Below are positions 27,606 to 35,647 of a stretch of 64,000 nt of DNA, in pieces. Both the position numbers and the translations under genes were made by a program. The DNA is from Bacteroides caecimuris (lineage in GTDB: Bacteria; Bacteroidota; Bacteroidia; Bacteroidales; Bacteroidaceae). The DNA lies in assembly GCF_001688725.2 (NCBI RefSeq), contig NZ_CP015401.2, positions 124,001 through 188,000 on the forward strand. The letters are read 5' to 3'. The notes under the pieces are model-generated. The model did not search any database. It had not been told where the DNA came from and worked only from the letters and a program-made list of their open reading frames with translations. Every line of letters begins with the position of its first letter. The first letter of the stretch is position 1.

Positions 27606-28739
27606 ATGAAGAATTTATACGTAACTCTTTTTTCGGCTTTTCTTCTGAGCGGTATGGTCTGCGCAAGTTGTGTGGACAAGAAAACCGATTCTTCGGAAGA
27701 AGTGATAGAGATAATTCATAAGGTGAATGGATATTGGCAGACGAATCATCCGGAACACGGCCGTTCTTTTTGGGACAATGCTGCCTATCATACCGGAAAT
27801 ATGGAAGCCTATTTCCTGACAAAGAAGCCGGAATATTTAGAGTATTCGAAAGGTTGGGCTGAACATAACGAATGGAAAGGTGCTAAATCGGATGATAAAA
27901 CTTGTTGGAAGTATAGTTATGGAGAAAGTGACGACTATGTACTTTTCGGGGATTATCAGATTTGTTTCCAGACCTATGCTGATTTATACAATCTGGAACC
28001 GGATACACAGAAGATAGCCCGTGCCCGTGAAGTGATGGAATATCAGATGAGTACTTCTAACCATGATTATTGGTGGTGGGCGGATGGTTTGTATATGGTA
28101 ATGCCTGTAATGACAAAGATGTATAACATCACGAAGAATCCGCTTTACCTGGAGAAATTGCACGAATATCTTGCTTATGCCGACAGTATCATGTATGATG
28201 ATGAAGCCGGACTTTACTATCGGGACGGTAAATACGTATACCCCAAGCACAAAAGTGTGAACGGTAAAAAAGATTTTTGGGCGCGTGGAGATGGCTGGGT
28301 ATTGGCAGGATTGGCAAAAGTGCTGAAGGAGCTTCCTGAAACAGATAAGTATCGTCAGGAATATATAGACCGTTTCCGCACATTAGCCAAATCTGTTGCT
28401 GCTTGTCAACAACCGGAAGGCTACTGGACACGCAGTATGCTTGACCCGGAACATGCGCCGGGACCGGAAACCAGTGGAACGGCTTTCTTTACTTACGGTT
28501 TGCAATGGGGCATAAATAACGGCTTCCTTGATTCAGATGAATATCAGCCGATAGCTGAAAAAGCATGGAAATATCTCTCAACGGTTGCTTTGCAACCCGA
28601 TGGTAAGATTGGGTATGTACAACCGATTGGCGAGAAAGCGATACCCGGACAGGTAGTAGACGCCAACTCTACTTCAAATTTTGGAGTGGGGGCGTTTCTA
28701 TTGGCTGCTTGCGAACGGGTTCGTCATTTGAATAAATAA
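27606..28739 (+). CDS. Unsaturated uronyl hydrolase, GH105
   Basis: GH105 enzymes remove 4,5-unsaturated uronic acids left by polysaccharide lyases, using an (alpha/alpha)6 barrel. This 377-residue protein has HRSF-like region GRSFWDNAAYHTGNMEAYF, the active-site segment WWWADGLYMVMPVM with D160 as probable catalytic aspartate, and RGDGWVLAGLAKVL. The start at 27606 gives a lipoprotein-like signal (LLSGMVCASC). A longer frame from 27444 would overlap the previous gene by 158 bp and lacks a signal, so it is rejected. Being last in the locus, it probably finishes uronate-capped side chains. A lyase partner is implied, either the BNR_4 protein or one encoded elsewhere. Confidence 0.88.
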   Translation: MKNLYVTLFSAFLLSGMVCASCVDKKTDSSEEVIEIIHKVNGYWQTNHPEHGRSFWDNAAYHTGNMEAYFLTKKPEYLEYSKGWAEHNEWKGAKSDDKTCWKYSYGESDDYVLFGDYQICFQTYADLYNLEPDTQKIARAREVMEYQMSTSNHDYWWWADGLYMVMPVMTKMYNITKNPLYLEKLHEYLAYADSIMYDDEAGLYYRDGKYVYPKHKSVNGKKDFWARGDGWVLAGLAKVLKELPETDKYRQEYIDRFRTLAKSVAACQQPEGYWTRSMLDPEHAPGPETSGTAFFTYGLQWGINNGFLDSDEYQPIAEKAWKYLSTVALQPDGKIGYVQPIGEKAIPGQVVDANSTSNFGVGAFLLAACERVRHLNK

Positions 28740-28788
28740 TTCAAGTTTCGCAAGTGTTCTGCATAGCTTCAGTAAATAATTTTAGGCG

Positions 28789-28852
28789 CGGATTACACGG
28801 ATTTCACGGTTCTTAGAGGTATATTCTTAGTATAAGTCAATCGTATAATCCG
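28789..28852. terminator. Inverted repeat between converging genes
   Basis: Arms 28789-28800 (CGGATTACACGG) and 28841-28852 (TCGTATAATCCG) pair with two mismatches. It lies between the ends of the GH105 gene and the minus-strand GNAT gene and may terminate both. Similar GCGGATTACACGG strings recur in Bacteroides intergenic DNA as far as I recall. Confidence 0.35.
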
Positions 28853-28856
28853 TACT

Positions 28857-29873
28857 TTAATTCATCATCAAGCTCATATACGGCTTTAACGGCTGGAGTA
28901 TTCTATCGGTTAGTTCGCTAATATTCATCTGTATATGCGCACCGGGCAGTCGCTCGGTACTATACATGCACTTCCCTTTACACAGATAATAATATCCGTT
29001 ATTTACCGACAATTGCTTATCCGACAATTCCAGCTGTACTTCATCTTCGGGGAAAGCCGCGGCATAGATTTGCAGCACTTCTTTGGCATTGATGATACGT
29101 GCCATGCCCAACGGATGTTGAGGCTGTTGGTCTTCGGGAGGCAAAAGTTGAACCATGCACTTATATCCGGTGTGTTGCCTGATAGCATGCAATAGGCTAT
29201 ATTCCACATCTTTATCTTCAGCGCAAAGCTCATTGATAATGATATGTTTGTCTCCTTTATATATAATAGTCACTCCCTTGATTTCGTTTTCTTGCCTGGC
29301 TACAAATAAGTATCCTCCGCTGATGGCAAGATCAGTCATAATAACCTGAAAGTCTTCCGGCGTGTGTTGAATACAGCAAGCCCGTTCAGAAAGTTTCTTA
29401 TTCAAATAAGAATAGATCTCCTCCTGAAACTCCGGAACCACACTGACCGCTATCTCTTTAGCAGGAATAAACTCCGGCAAAACGATCTCTTTAGTTGAAT
29501 ACTTGAATATGGAAGCATATCCCATGCGGGCATAATAATCGAACAACCAGGGCTCTGCCGGTATCAATGTACTGAAATGTATTCCATTTCGCAGCATCCG
29601 GGCGAAAGACTGTGATAAGAGCTCTCGCATGACCCCTTTGCTTCGGAAATCGGGATGCGTACAGGCTCCTGAAATATAGGAAGTCTGCACTGTTTCTCCG
29701 CCGAAAGTCATCGGATAAGGAAGCATCTGAAGCGCAGAGATTACCTCATCGCCACTTTGGATGGCGACATTCACCTCTGTTTTATAGCGCAGTCTGAAGT
29801 ACATTTCAACGAATTCTTCACTATCGTTAAAACAGATTTTCCACAATGCTTTTACTTGCTCCTTTATCATCAT
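28857..29873 (-). CDS. GNAT-family N-acetyltransferase (Eis-like)
   Basis: A 338-residue cytosolic protein. The N-terminal half is a GNAT domain with ISGACTHPDFRSKGVMRELL, the acetyl-CoA-binding motif A (R/Q-x-x-G-x equivalent in FRSKGV), then IPAEPWLFDYYARMGY. The C-terminal half (~180-338) looks like the second GNAT plus sterol-carrier-like region of Eis-type enzymes. The acceptor substrate is unknown. It starts 13 bp after the stop of the DUF2156 gene on the same strand, so the two are probably co-transcribed. Start M1 (MMIKEQ) or M2 are equally possible. Confidence 0.82.
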   Translation of the reverse strand: MMIKEQVKALWKICFNDSEEFVEMYFRLRYKTEVNVAIQSGDEVISALQMLPYPMTFGGETVQTSYISGACTHPDFRSKGVMRELLSQSFARMLRNGIHFSTLIPAEPWLFDYYARMGYASIFKYSTKEIVLPEFIPAKEIAVSVVPEFQEEIYSYLNKKLSERACCIQHTPEDFQVIMTDLAISGGYLFVARQENEIKGVTIIYKGDKHIIINELCAEDKDVEYSLLHAIRQHTGYKCMVQLLPPEDQQPQHPLGMARIINAKEVLQIYAAAFPEDEVQLELSDKQLSVNNGYYYLCKGKCMYSTERLPGAHIQMNISELTDRILQPLKPYMSLMMN

Positions 29874-29886
29874 ATTTATGATGGAT

Positions 29887-30804
29887 TTACCATTTAACCA
29901 TATTCATGGGATGCTCTTTGAGGCAAGCCATATATTTTTCCAGAATCGTTGCCGGCTGGTAAGACAGTTTGGCTTTGCGTAAACCCTCAATACCTAAATC
30001 CTCTTCCCGGTTGATATAAATATATTGTTCGGGAATCCGGTTGGCAAATTCATAATTAATCATGGCATACGCACCTTCAATACTGGTATCCGCTTTCTCT
30101 ACATGCACGCCGAACGTTTCATGATTGATAGGCATACCGAATGTGAATGCGACAATTTTACCGTTCACATGAAGAATACCTCCTGTCAGTCCGAGTGCCT
30201 CGAAGTTGTGGAGAGCATAAATCAGGGCGCGACGTTCGTTGCCTGTTCCCTCCTGTTGGTCACAGTTATTCACTTTACACCACTCTGCTTCCAGATTCAG
30301 ACATTCTTGAATACGGTCCGGGGTAATCGGTGTGTATTCGTAATCCGGATAAGTGTTGCGGAACCGGTTGATATGATTTCTTTTTGCCTGGAATTTCTTC
30401 CCTTTCAGCGTAGAAAGATCACTTCTCAAATAAATATAATCCGCATAGTCGCGGTCTTCTGAGAAAGTGAACTGTTCTGGAAGGATGGCTTCGAGATCGG
30501 AGCGCATACTGCTGCACACTCCCAGCATACAGAAATGCTGGTTCTCTTTGCGGGCATCTTCTATCAGCTCCCACAATACTGCTTTCAAATCTCCTGTACC
30601 TACGGGCATCATATAAGCGAGTTGATCTCCTGCCCAGAATTTGAATACCAGGAAGTTGTCGACTACTGCAAATTTAGTGTTATATATGAATCTCCAACTG
30701 CAAAGATTGGAGAATGAAAGATCACAATTACGGCGATTGCTTTTCATCGTGAATGAGGTGATTGTGTCTTTGTCTGCTAACGTGATATCTTTAAATGGAA
30801 TCAT
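29887..30804 (-). CDS. DUF2156 protein (phosphatidylglycerol lysyltransferase C-terminal-like)
   Basis: The protein matches the DUF2156 family, a double-GNAT fold related to the catalytic part of MprF. Motifs include FQAKRNHINRFRNTYPDYEY, GLTGGILHVNGKIVAFTFG and the C-terminal YINREEDLGIEGLRKAKLSY. It has no membrane segment, so it is probably a cytosolic acyl- or aminoacyltransferase of unknown substrate. The start MIPFKDITLADKDTI at 30804 is preferred because family similarity begins there; a 22-residue longer form from 30870 is possible. It precedes the GNAT gene by 13 bp on the minus strand. The two often travel together in Bacteroides. Confidence 0.8.
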   Translation of the reverse strand: MIPFKDITLADKDTITSFTMKSNRRNCDLSFSNLCSWRFIYNTKFAVVDNFLVFKFWAGDQLAYMMPVGTGDLKAVLWELIEDARKENQHFCMLGVCSSMRSDLEAILPEQFTFSEDRDYADYIYLRSDLSTLKGKKFQAKRNHINRFRNTYPDYEYTPITPDRIQECLNLEAEWCKVNNCDQQEGTGNERRALIYALHNFEALGLTGGILHVNGKIVAFTFGMPINHETFGVHVEKADTSIEGAYAMINYEFANRIPEQYIYINREEDLGIEGLRKAKLSYQPATILEKYMACLKEHPMNMVKW

Positions 30805-30880
30805 AAAATTGCTTTTTGCGTTTAACTCTTTATATAACGGTAAATCAAGAGATTTTGTTTTACAAGACACTTAATTGTTT

Positions 30881-31576
30881 TTACAAAACACCTAATAATC
30901 GAAGGATCGTAGGTGTGAGCAGTGCAGTGAAAATTCCATTCAGAGTCAGACCCAGGCTGGCGTATGCTCCATATTTGCTGCTGATGTCCATTGCGGTGGA
31001 AGTTCCGACAGCATGAGCGGCTGTCCCCATCGAAAGCCCTTGGGCGATCGGACTGCCTACACGCATGATTTTCATGGTCTTAAAACCACAGATTGCTCCT
31101 AATAAACCAACTGCCACAACAACTGCCGCCGTCAGTGACGGAATACCGCCAATGGCTTTGGTTACTTCCATCGCAATCGGAGTCGTAACCGATTTGGGAG
31201 CCAGAGACAGGATTACTTCTTGGGAAGCCCCCATGAACTTCGCAATCAGCACTACTGAAATAACTCCGACAATGCAGCCTGCCAGTTGAGACAGAAGGAT
31301 TGGCAATAACTGCTTTTTTATCATCTCCAATTGAAGATATAAAGGTACGCCTAAAGCAACAACAGCCGGGCGGAGCCAGAACTCGATCAGATGTCCTCCT
31401 TTATTATAGGTCTCGTATGAGATATTTGTCATTTTAAGGAAGATGATTAATAGGGCGATGGTCAGCAATATAGGATTTAATAATACCAGTCCTGTTTTCT
31501 TCTGAAGCAATTTGGCAAAGAAGAAAATCCCGAAGGTGATAGCCAGCAGGAAGAAATTATTCTCTAAGAAGCTCAT
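30881..31576 (-). CDS. lrgB: LrgB/CidB-family membrane protein
   Basis: A 231-residue integral membrane protein with about seven hydrophobic segments and the LrgB signatures LAPKSVTTPIAMEV and GTAAHAVGTSTAMDI. LrgAB/CidAB systems were linked to murein hydrolase control and, more recently, to pyruvate transport during overflow metabolism. Its start overlaps the stop of lrgA in an ATGA, indicating translational coupling. Divergent pta-ackA next door fits a role in overflow or acetate metabolism, though that is inference. Confidence 0.9.
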   Translation of the reverse strand: MSFLENNFFLLAITFGIFFFAKLLQKKTGLVLLNPILLTIALLIIFLKMTNISYETYNKGGHLIEFWLRPAVVALGVPLYLQLEMIKKQLLPILLSQLAGCIVGVISVVLIAKFMGASQEVILSLAPKSVTTPIAMEVTKAIGGIPSLTAAVVVAVGLLGAICGFKTMKIMRVGSPIAQGLSMGTAAHAVGTSTAMDISSKYGAYASLGLTLNGIFTALLTPTILRLLGVL

Positions 31577-32016
31577 TTGTCTTTATTTGTTAAGTTGATT
31601 TTATCTTTAAGGTGCAGTTTCTCCGACAGATGGAAATCCGTCAGGCGAAGTTTGCGCGCCAGCTTAATCTGACGTGCCAGCCTGAACTTGCGGACGATTT
31701 GATGTACCCATCCCGTAACGACAAGTACAAGCGCGGTGCTGACAATGGTCGCTGTTACTATCGGCCAGAACTCTGCCGCAATAACATCAAAGTATAGCAT
31801 AAGAGCCACACCGGGCGGAACGAAAAAGAATCCTAAGTTGGCAACCAGAAAGTCGGACAATCCCTGTACCCAGTGTAGTTTAATCCAACCTAATTTTAAA
31901 AAGAGGGTGAGCAGCAGCATACCGATGATGCTGGAGGGGAGCTTGATACCCGTAAGATAAACTATTAATTCACCCAAAGCCAAACAGCCGAATAAAATGG
32001 CGCACTGACGTATCAT
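31573..32016 (-). CDS. lrgA: CidA/LrgA-family holin-like membrane protein
   Basis: This 147-residue protein has four hydrophobic helices in its first ~115 residues, including the CidA/LrgA signature LPSSIIGMLLLTLFLKLGW and FFVPPGVALM. A charged tail rich in lysine (KLARKLRLTDFHLSEKL) follows. It should form the partner of LrgB in the inner membrane; the two frames overlap by 4 bp. It is read away from pta from its own -7 box at 32053-32060. Confidence 0.9.
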   Translation of the reverse strand: MIRQCAILFGCLALGELIVYLTGIKLPSSIIGMLLLTLFLKLGWIKLHWVQGLSDFLVANLGFFFVPPGVALMLYFDVIAAEFWPIVTATIVSTALVLVVTGWVHQIVRKFRLARQIKLARKLRLTDFHLSEKLHLKDKINLTNKDK

Positions 32017-32052
32017 ATACTAATAACCTATTGATTTTGTTTGAAAACACTG

Positions 32053-32060
32053 CAAAGGTA
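32053..32060 (-). promoter_or_regulatory. -7 box for lrgAB
   Basis: CAAAGGTA on the plus strand is TACCTTTG on the minus strand, a full -7 match 36 bp before the lrgA start codon. Confidence 0.5.
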
Positions 32061-32153
32061 TGAAAAATAGGAGTACAGTGTTAAATATTATAATATTTTA
32101 GACTTGGGAGAGAAAAATAGCCGAAATTGTAATGTGGATATTGCAAAATTGAG

Positions 32154-32161
32154 TATTTTTG
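32154..32161 (+). promoter_or_regulatory. -7 box for pta-ackA
   Basis: TATTTTTG matches the -7 consensus and lies 52 bp before the pta start. A TTG at 32127-32129 is a little far for an ideal -33 box. Confidence 0.5.
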
Positions 32162-32213
32162 CACCGCAAATTACAACTTGTAATGAGGTTTTATAATAAT
32201 ATTCAATATATCT

Positions 32214-33233
32214 ATGCTCAATTTAATCAACCAAATCGTGGCGCGTGCGAAAGCGAATCGCCAACGTATTGTTCTTCCGGAAGGAACTGAAGAACGCACA
32301 TTGAAAGCTGCCAATATGATTTTGACAGACGAAGTAGCTGATCTAATTTTACTGGGTAAACCGACAGAAATTAATGAACTTGCTGCAAAATGGGGATTGG
32401 GAAACATCAGTAAAGCTACTATCGTTGATCCTGAAACTTCTCCGAAACACGAAGAATATGCGCAGTTGTTGTGTGAACTTCGTAAAAAGAAGGGGATGAC
32501 TATCGAAGAAGCCCGCAAATTAACGAATGATCCTTTATTCTTTGGTTGTTTAATGATGAAGAACGGTGACGCTGACGGTCAGTTGGCTGGTGCCCGCAAC
32601 ACTACTGGTAATGTATTGCGTCCTGCTTTGCAGATTATCAAGACTGCTCCGGGAATCACTTGCGTATCTGGTGCTATGTTGCTCCTGACTCATGCTCCCG
32701 AATATGGAAAGAATGGAGTTTTGGTCATGGGTGATGTTGCCGTAACTCCGGTTCCTGATGCTAACCAATTGGCGCAGATTGCAGTTTGTACAGCGCAGAC
32801 AGCCAAGGCGGTTGCCGGTATCGAAAATCCGAAAGTAGCTATGTTGAGTTTCTCTACCAAAGGCTCTGCTAAACATGAAGTGGTAGACAAAGTAGTAGAA
32901 GCAACTAAAATAGCTAAGGAAATGGCTCCGACTCTTGATTTGGACGGTGAATTGCAGGCAGATGCGGCTCTTGTTCCTGAAGTAGGTAAAAGCAAAGCAC
33001 CGGGTTCGGAGGTAGCCGGACAGGCAAATGTACTGATCGTTCCGAGCCTGGAAGTAGGTAACATCTCTTATAAGCTAGTTCAACGTTTGGGACATGCTGA
33101 TGCTATCGGCCCGATCCTTCAAGGTATCGCTTGCCCGGTAAACGACTTGTCTCGCGGTTGCTCTATTGAAGATGTATATCGTATGATTGCTATCACGGCT
33201 AACCAGGCTATTGCTGCAAAGGCAAATAAATAA
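32214..33233 (+). CDS. pta: Phosphate acetyltransferase
   Basis: Pta interconverts acetyl-CoA and acetyl phosphate in the cytosol, the first step of acetate formation. At 339 residues it is the short form without the N-terminal DRTGG/P-loop region of the E. coli enzyme. Family motifs are clear: RIVLPEGTEERTLKAA, FGCLMMKNGDADGQLAGA, SFSTKGSAKHE, DGELQADAALVPEV, and the C-terminal GPILQGIACPVNDLSRGCSI. ackA follows after a 40-bp gap and ends at a strong terminator, so the two form an operon. Confidence 0.96.
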   Translation: MLNLINQIVARAKANRQRIVLPEGTEERTLKAANMILTDEVADLILLGKPTEINELAAKWGLGNISKATIVDPETSPKHEEYAQLLCELRKKKGMTIEEARKLTNDPLFFGCLMMKNGDADGQLAGARNTTGNVLRPALQIIKTAPGITCVSGAMLLLTHAPEYGKNGVLVMGDVAVTPVPDANQLAQIAVCTAQTAKAVAGIENPKVAMLSFSTKGSAKHEVVDKVVEATKIAKEMAPTLDLDGELQADAALVPEVGKSKAPGSEVAGQANVLIVPSLEVGNISYKLVQRLGHADAIGPILQGIACPVNDLSRGCSIEDVYRMIAITANQAIAAKANK

Positions 33234-33273
33234 GTATTAGGTATCAAGTAGTAAGTATTAAATTGACAACGAA

Positions 33274-34473
33274 ATGAAAGTTCTGGTATTGAACTGCGGA
33301 AGTTCATCTATTAAATATAAATTGTTCGATATGACCAGCAAAGAAGTGATTGCGCAAGGTGGTATCGAAAAAATCGGTCTGAAAGGCTCTTTCTTGAAAC
33401 TGACTTTGCCGAACGGTGAAAAGAAAATTCTGGAAAAAGATATTCCTGAACATACAGTAGGAGTAGAGTTTATTCTGAATACATTGATTCACCCCGAATA
33501 TGGCGCTATCAAATCTTTGGATGAAATCAATGCCGTAGGTCACCGTATGGTACACGGAGGCGAGCGTTTCAGCGAATCTGTATTGTTGAATAAGGAGGTA
33601 TTGGAAGCTTTTACAGCTTGCAATGATCTGGCTCCGTTGCACAATCCGGCTAACTTGAAAGGTGTGAATGCAGTTTCTGCTATTCTTCCTAACATTCCGC
33701 AGGTAGGTGTATTTGATACGGCTTTTCATCAGACTATGCCGGATTATGCTTACATGTATGCTATTCCTTATGAATTGTATGAAAAGTATGGCGTGCGTCG
33801 TTATGGCTTCCACGGAACTTCTCATCGTTATGTTTCGAAGCGTGTATGCGAATTTCTGGGCGTAAATCCTGAAGGAAAGAAAATCATCACTTGCCACATC
33901 GGTAATGGCGGTTCTATTGCTGCTATCAAAGATGGTAAATGTATCGACACTACTATGGGCTTGACTCCACTGGAAGGTTTGATGATGGGTACTCGTAGCG
34001 GTGACATTGATGCCGGTGCGGTAACATTTGTCATGGAAAAAGAAGGCTTGAACACTACGGGTGTTTCCAACCTGTTGAACAAGAAGAGCGGTGTACTCGG
34101 TATTTCAGGTGTATCAAGCGATATGCGTGAATTGGATGCTGCTTGCCAAGCCGGTAATCCGAAAGCAATCCTTGCAGAAAAGATGTACTACTACCGTATT
34201 AAGAAATATATCGGTGCTTATGCTGCTGCATTGGGCGGTGTAGATATTGTTCTGTTTACGGGCGGTGTAGGTGAAAACCAGTCACAATGTCGTGAAACTG
34301 TCTGCGAAGGACTTGAATTTATGGGTATCGAAATTGACAAAGCGATGAATGATAAGATTCATGGCGATGAGGCTGTCATTTCTACTCCTGCTTCTAAAGT
34401 GAAAGTGGTAGTGATTCCGACAGATGAAGAACTGCTGATTGCATCCGATACAATGGATATTTTGAAGAAGTAA
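33274..34473 (+). CDS. ackA: Acetate kinase
   Basis: AckA makes ATP and acetate from acetyl phosphate, completing the pathway started by pta. The 399-residue length is standard. It begins with the signature LVLNCGSSSIKYKLFD and has GHRMVHGGERF, the active-site region FDTAFHQTMPDYAYMYAIP, RRYGFHGTSHRYV, CHIGNGGSIAAI and FTGGVGENQ. All look intact. Expression is probably constitutive with pta from the upstream -7 box. Confidence 0.97.
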   Translation: MKVLVLNCGSSSIKYKLFDMTSKEVIAQGGIEKIGLKGSFLKLTLPNGEKKILEKDIPEHTVGVEFILNTLIHPEYGAIKSLDEINAVGHRMVHGGERFSESVLLNKEVLEAFTACNDLAPLHNPANLKGVNAVSAILPNIPQVGVFDTAFHQTMPDYAYMYAIPYELYEKYGVRRYGFHGTSHRYVSKRVCEFLGVNPEGKKIITCHIGNGGSIAAIKDGKCIDTTMGLTPLEGLMMGTRSGDIDAGAVTFVMEKEGLNTTGVSNLLNKKSGVLGISGVSSDMRELDAACQAGNPKAILAEKMYYYRIKKYIGAYAAALGGVDIVLFTGGVGENQSQCRETVCEGLEFMGIEIDKAMNDKIHGDEAVISTPASKVKVVVIPTDEELLIASDTMDILKK

Positions 34474-34495
34474 CAGATTTACTGATTAATAAATA

Positions 34496-34593
34496 AAAAG
34501 AGGCTGTTTAAAAAGTCGGTTCTATCATTATTCTCCTCCTTCAGGAAGGAGGGGGATAGAGTTACTGACGACTTTTTAGACAGCCTCTTTTTT
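34496..34593 (+). terminator. Long-stem terminator after ackA (possible MITE)
   Basis: Arms 34496-34518 and 34569-34590 are near-perfect complements, followed by a T-run to 34593. A second short stem with CTCCTCCTTC / GGAAGGAGG lies inside. It should stop transcription from ackA and possibly from the opposite side. The arm sequence AGGCTGTTTAAAAAG recalls terminal repeats of Bacteroides insertion elements, so a small non-autonomous element is an alternative. Confidence 0.75.
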
Positions 34594-34666
34594 ATGAAGT
34601 CATCAAACAGTTATAGTCATCTGAAGGTAACCGTTGACAGATTATCCTGTGGGTGATATGGTTGCT

Positions 34667-35431
34667 TTAGACAATGATAAGCTCAATGCCCATTTCTTCA
34701 ATCGCTTGCGCCATTGACTGGGAAATGCCGGAGTCTGTGATTATCACATCGATACAGTCTAAACTACAGATTTTACCGAATCCACGTCGCCCGAATTTGG
34801 AAGAATCTGCCAAGATGATAGTACGTAATGACGCCTCTATCATTTTCTTGTTGAGGACAGCTTCTTCAATATTAGAGTTTGTGATTCCGTACTCCAGGTC
34901 AATACCGTCTACTCCTAAAAAGAGTTTTGAGCAAGTGATTTGTTCAAAAAACAAAGAAGTGTAGTCGCCAATGACGGAAAAAGAATTCTTCCGTACGATT
35001 CCCCCGAGCTGGATTACTTCGATATTATTAATGGTATTTAATAATAAGGAGGTTTTCAGAGAAGCTGTGACTACAGTTAGGTGGTTGATGGGAGTGATAT
35101 GCTCGGCAAACGTATGTACGGTAGAGCCGGAAGCAATGATAATAGAATCGTTTTCTTCTATTAATTTAGCTGCAGCGGTAGCGATTCTTTTCTTTTCTTC
35201 TTTTCGAAGCTTTTCTTTTTCGTGCACATCAATATCTGATGTTAATGGGTTGACCGGACTTGCACTTCCATGAGTACGGTAGAGAAGTTTCTTTTCTTCC
35301 AGATGTTTTAAATCTTTTCGGATTGTTACAGGAGTAACTTCCAGTTCTTTAGCGATTTCATTTACTTTGATGAAACCGTTTTTTGCTAAACTTTCAAGAA
35401 TATACTTATGTCTTTCAGCAATACTTGTCAT
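34667..35431 (-). CDS. DeoR-family regulator, probable glycerol-phosphate repressor
   Basis: Residues 1-57 are a DeoR winged helix (RHKYILESLAKNGFIKVNEI, then EVTPVTIRKDLKHLEEKKLL). The rest is a DeoRC sensor domain with IASGSTVHTFAEHI and LFLGVDGIDLEYG, expected to bind a phosphorylated metabolite. A start at 35440 (MGI) is only 9 bp from a -7 box, leaving almost no leader; the internal methionine at 35431 (MTSIAERHK) is where family members normally begin and is chosen. It is divergent from glpD, so it probably represses that operon in a GlpR-like manner. Confidence 0.87.
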   Translation of the reverse strand: MTSIAERHKYILESLAKNGFIKVNEIAKELEVTPVTIRKDLKHLEEKKLLYRTHGSASPVNPLTSDIDVHEKEKLRKEEKKRIATAAAKLIEENDSIIIASGSTVHTFAEHITPINHLTVVTASLKTSLLLNTINNIEVIQLGGIVRKNSFSVIGDYTSLFFEQITCSKLFLGVDGIDLEYGITNSNIEEAVLNKKMIEASLRTIILADSSKFGRRGFGKICSLDCIDVIITDSGISQSMAQAIEEMGIELIIV

Positions 35432-35449
35432 AATTCCCAATTTTTATCA

Positions 35450-35457
35450 CAAAGATA
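35450..35457 (-). promoter_or_regulatory. -7 box for the DeoR regulator gene
   Basis: CAAAGATA is TATCTTTG on the minus strand, a full -7 match. It supports the shorter start of the regulator. Confidence 0.5.
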
Positions 35458-35489
35458 AACTAAATATTAATATATGGCAAATAAAAAGA

Positions 35490-35501
35490 TGAAAAGTTTC
35501 A
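35490..35501. promoter_or_regulatory. Candidate operator between regulator and glpD
   Basis: TGAAAAGTTTCA has 5-bp inverted arms around AG and lies in the divergent control region. It is the most symmetric site seen there, but short symmetric sites are common in AT-rich DNA. Confidence 0.25.
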
Positions 35502-35592
35502 TTCTATGATATAAAGATTCCGTTTTATATGTAAAATGGTCTGTTAATGAAAAATAATTTGCTTTTTGTATTGGATGATATTTCTTTTTGTG

Positions 35593-35600
35593 TATTTTTG
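35593..35600 (+). promoter_or_regulatory. Promoter of the glycerol-phosphate operon
   Basis: TATTTTTG fits the -7 consensus and has a TTG at 35571-35573 with 19-bp spacing, as expected for a -33 box. It lies 47 bp before the glpD start. Confidence 0.6.
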
Positions 35601-35647
35601 CAGTGCTGATTTATAAATAAGGAAAGAAAACGAAATGTTTATAAGGA

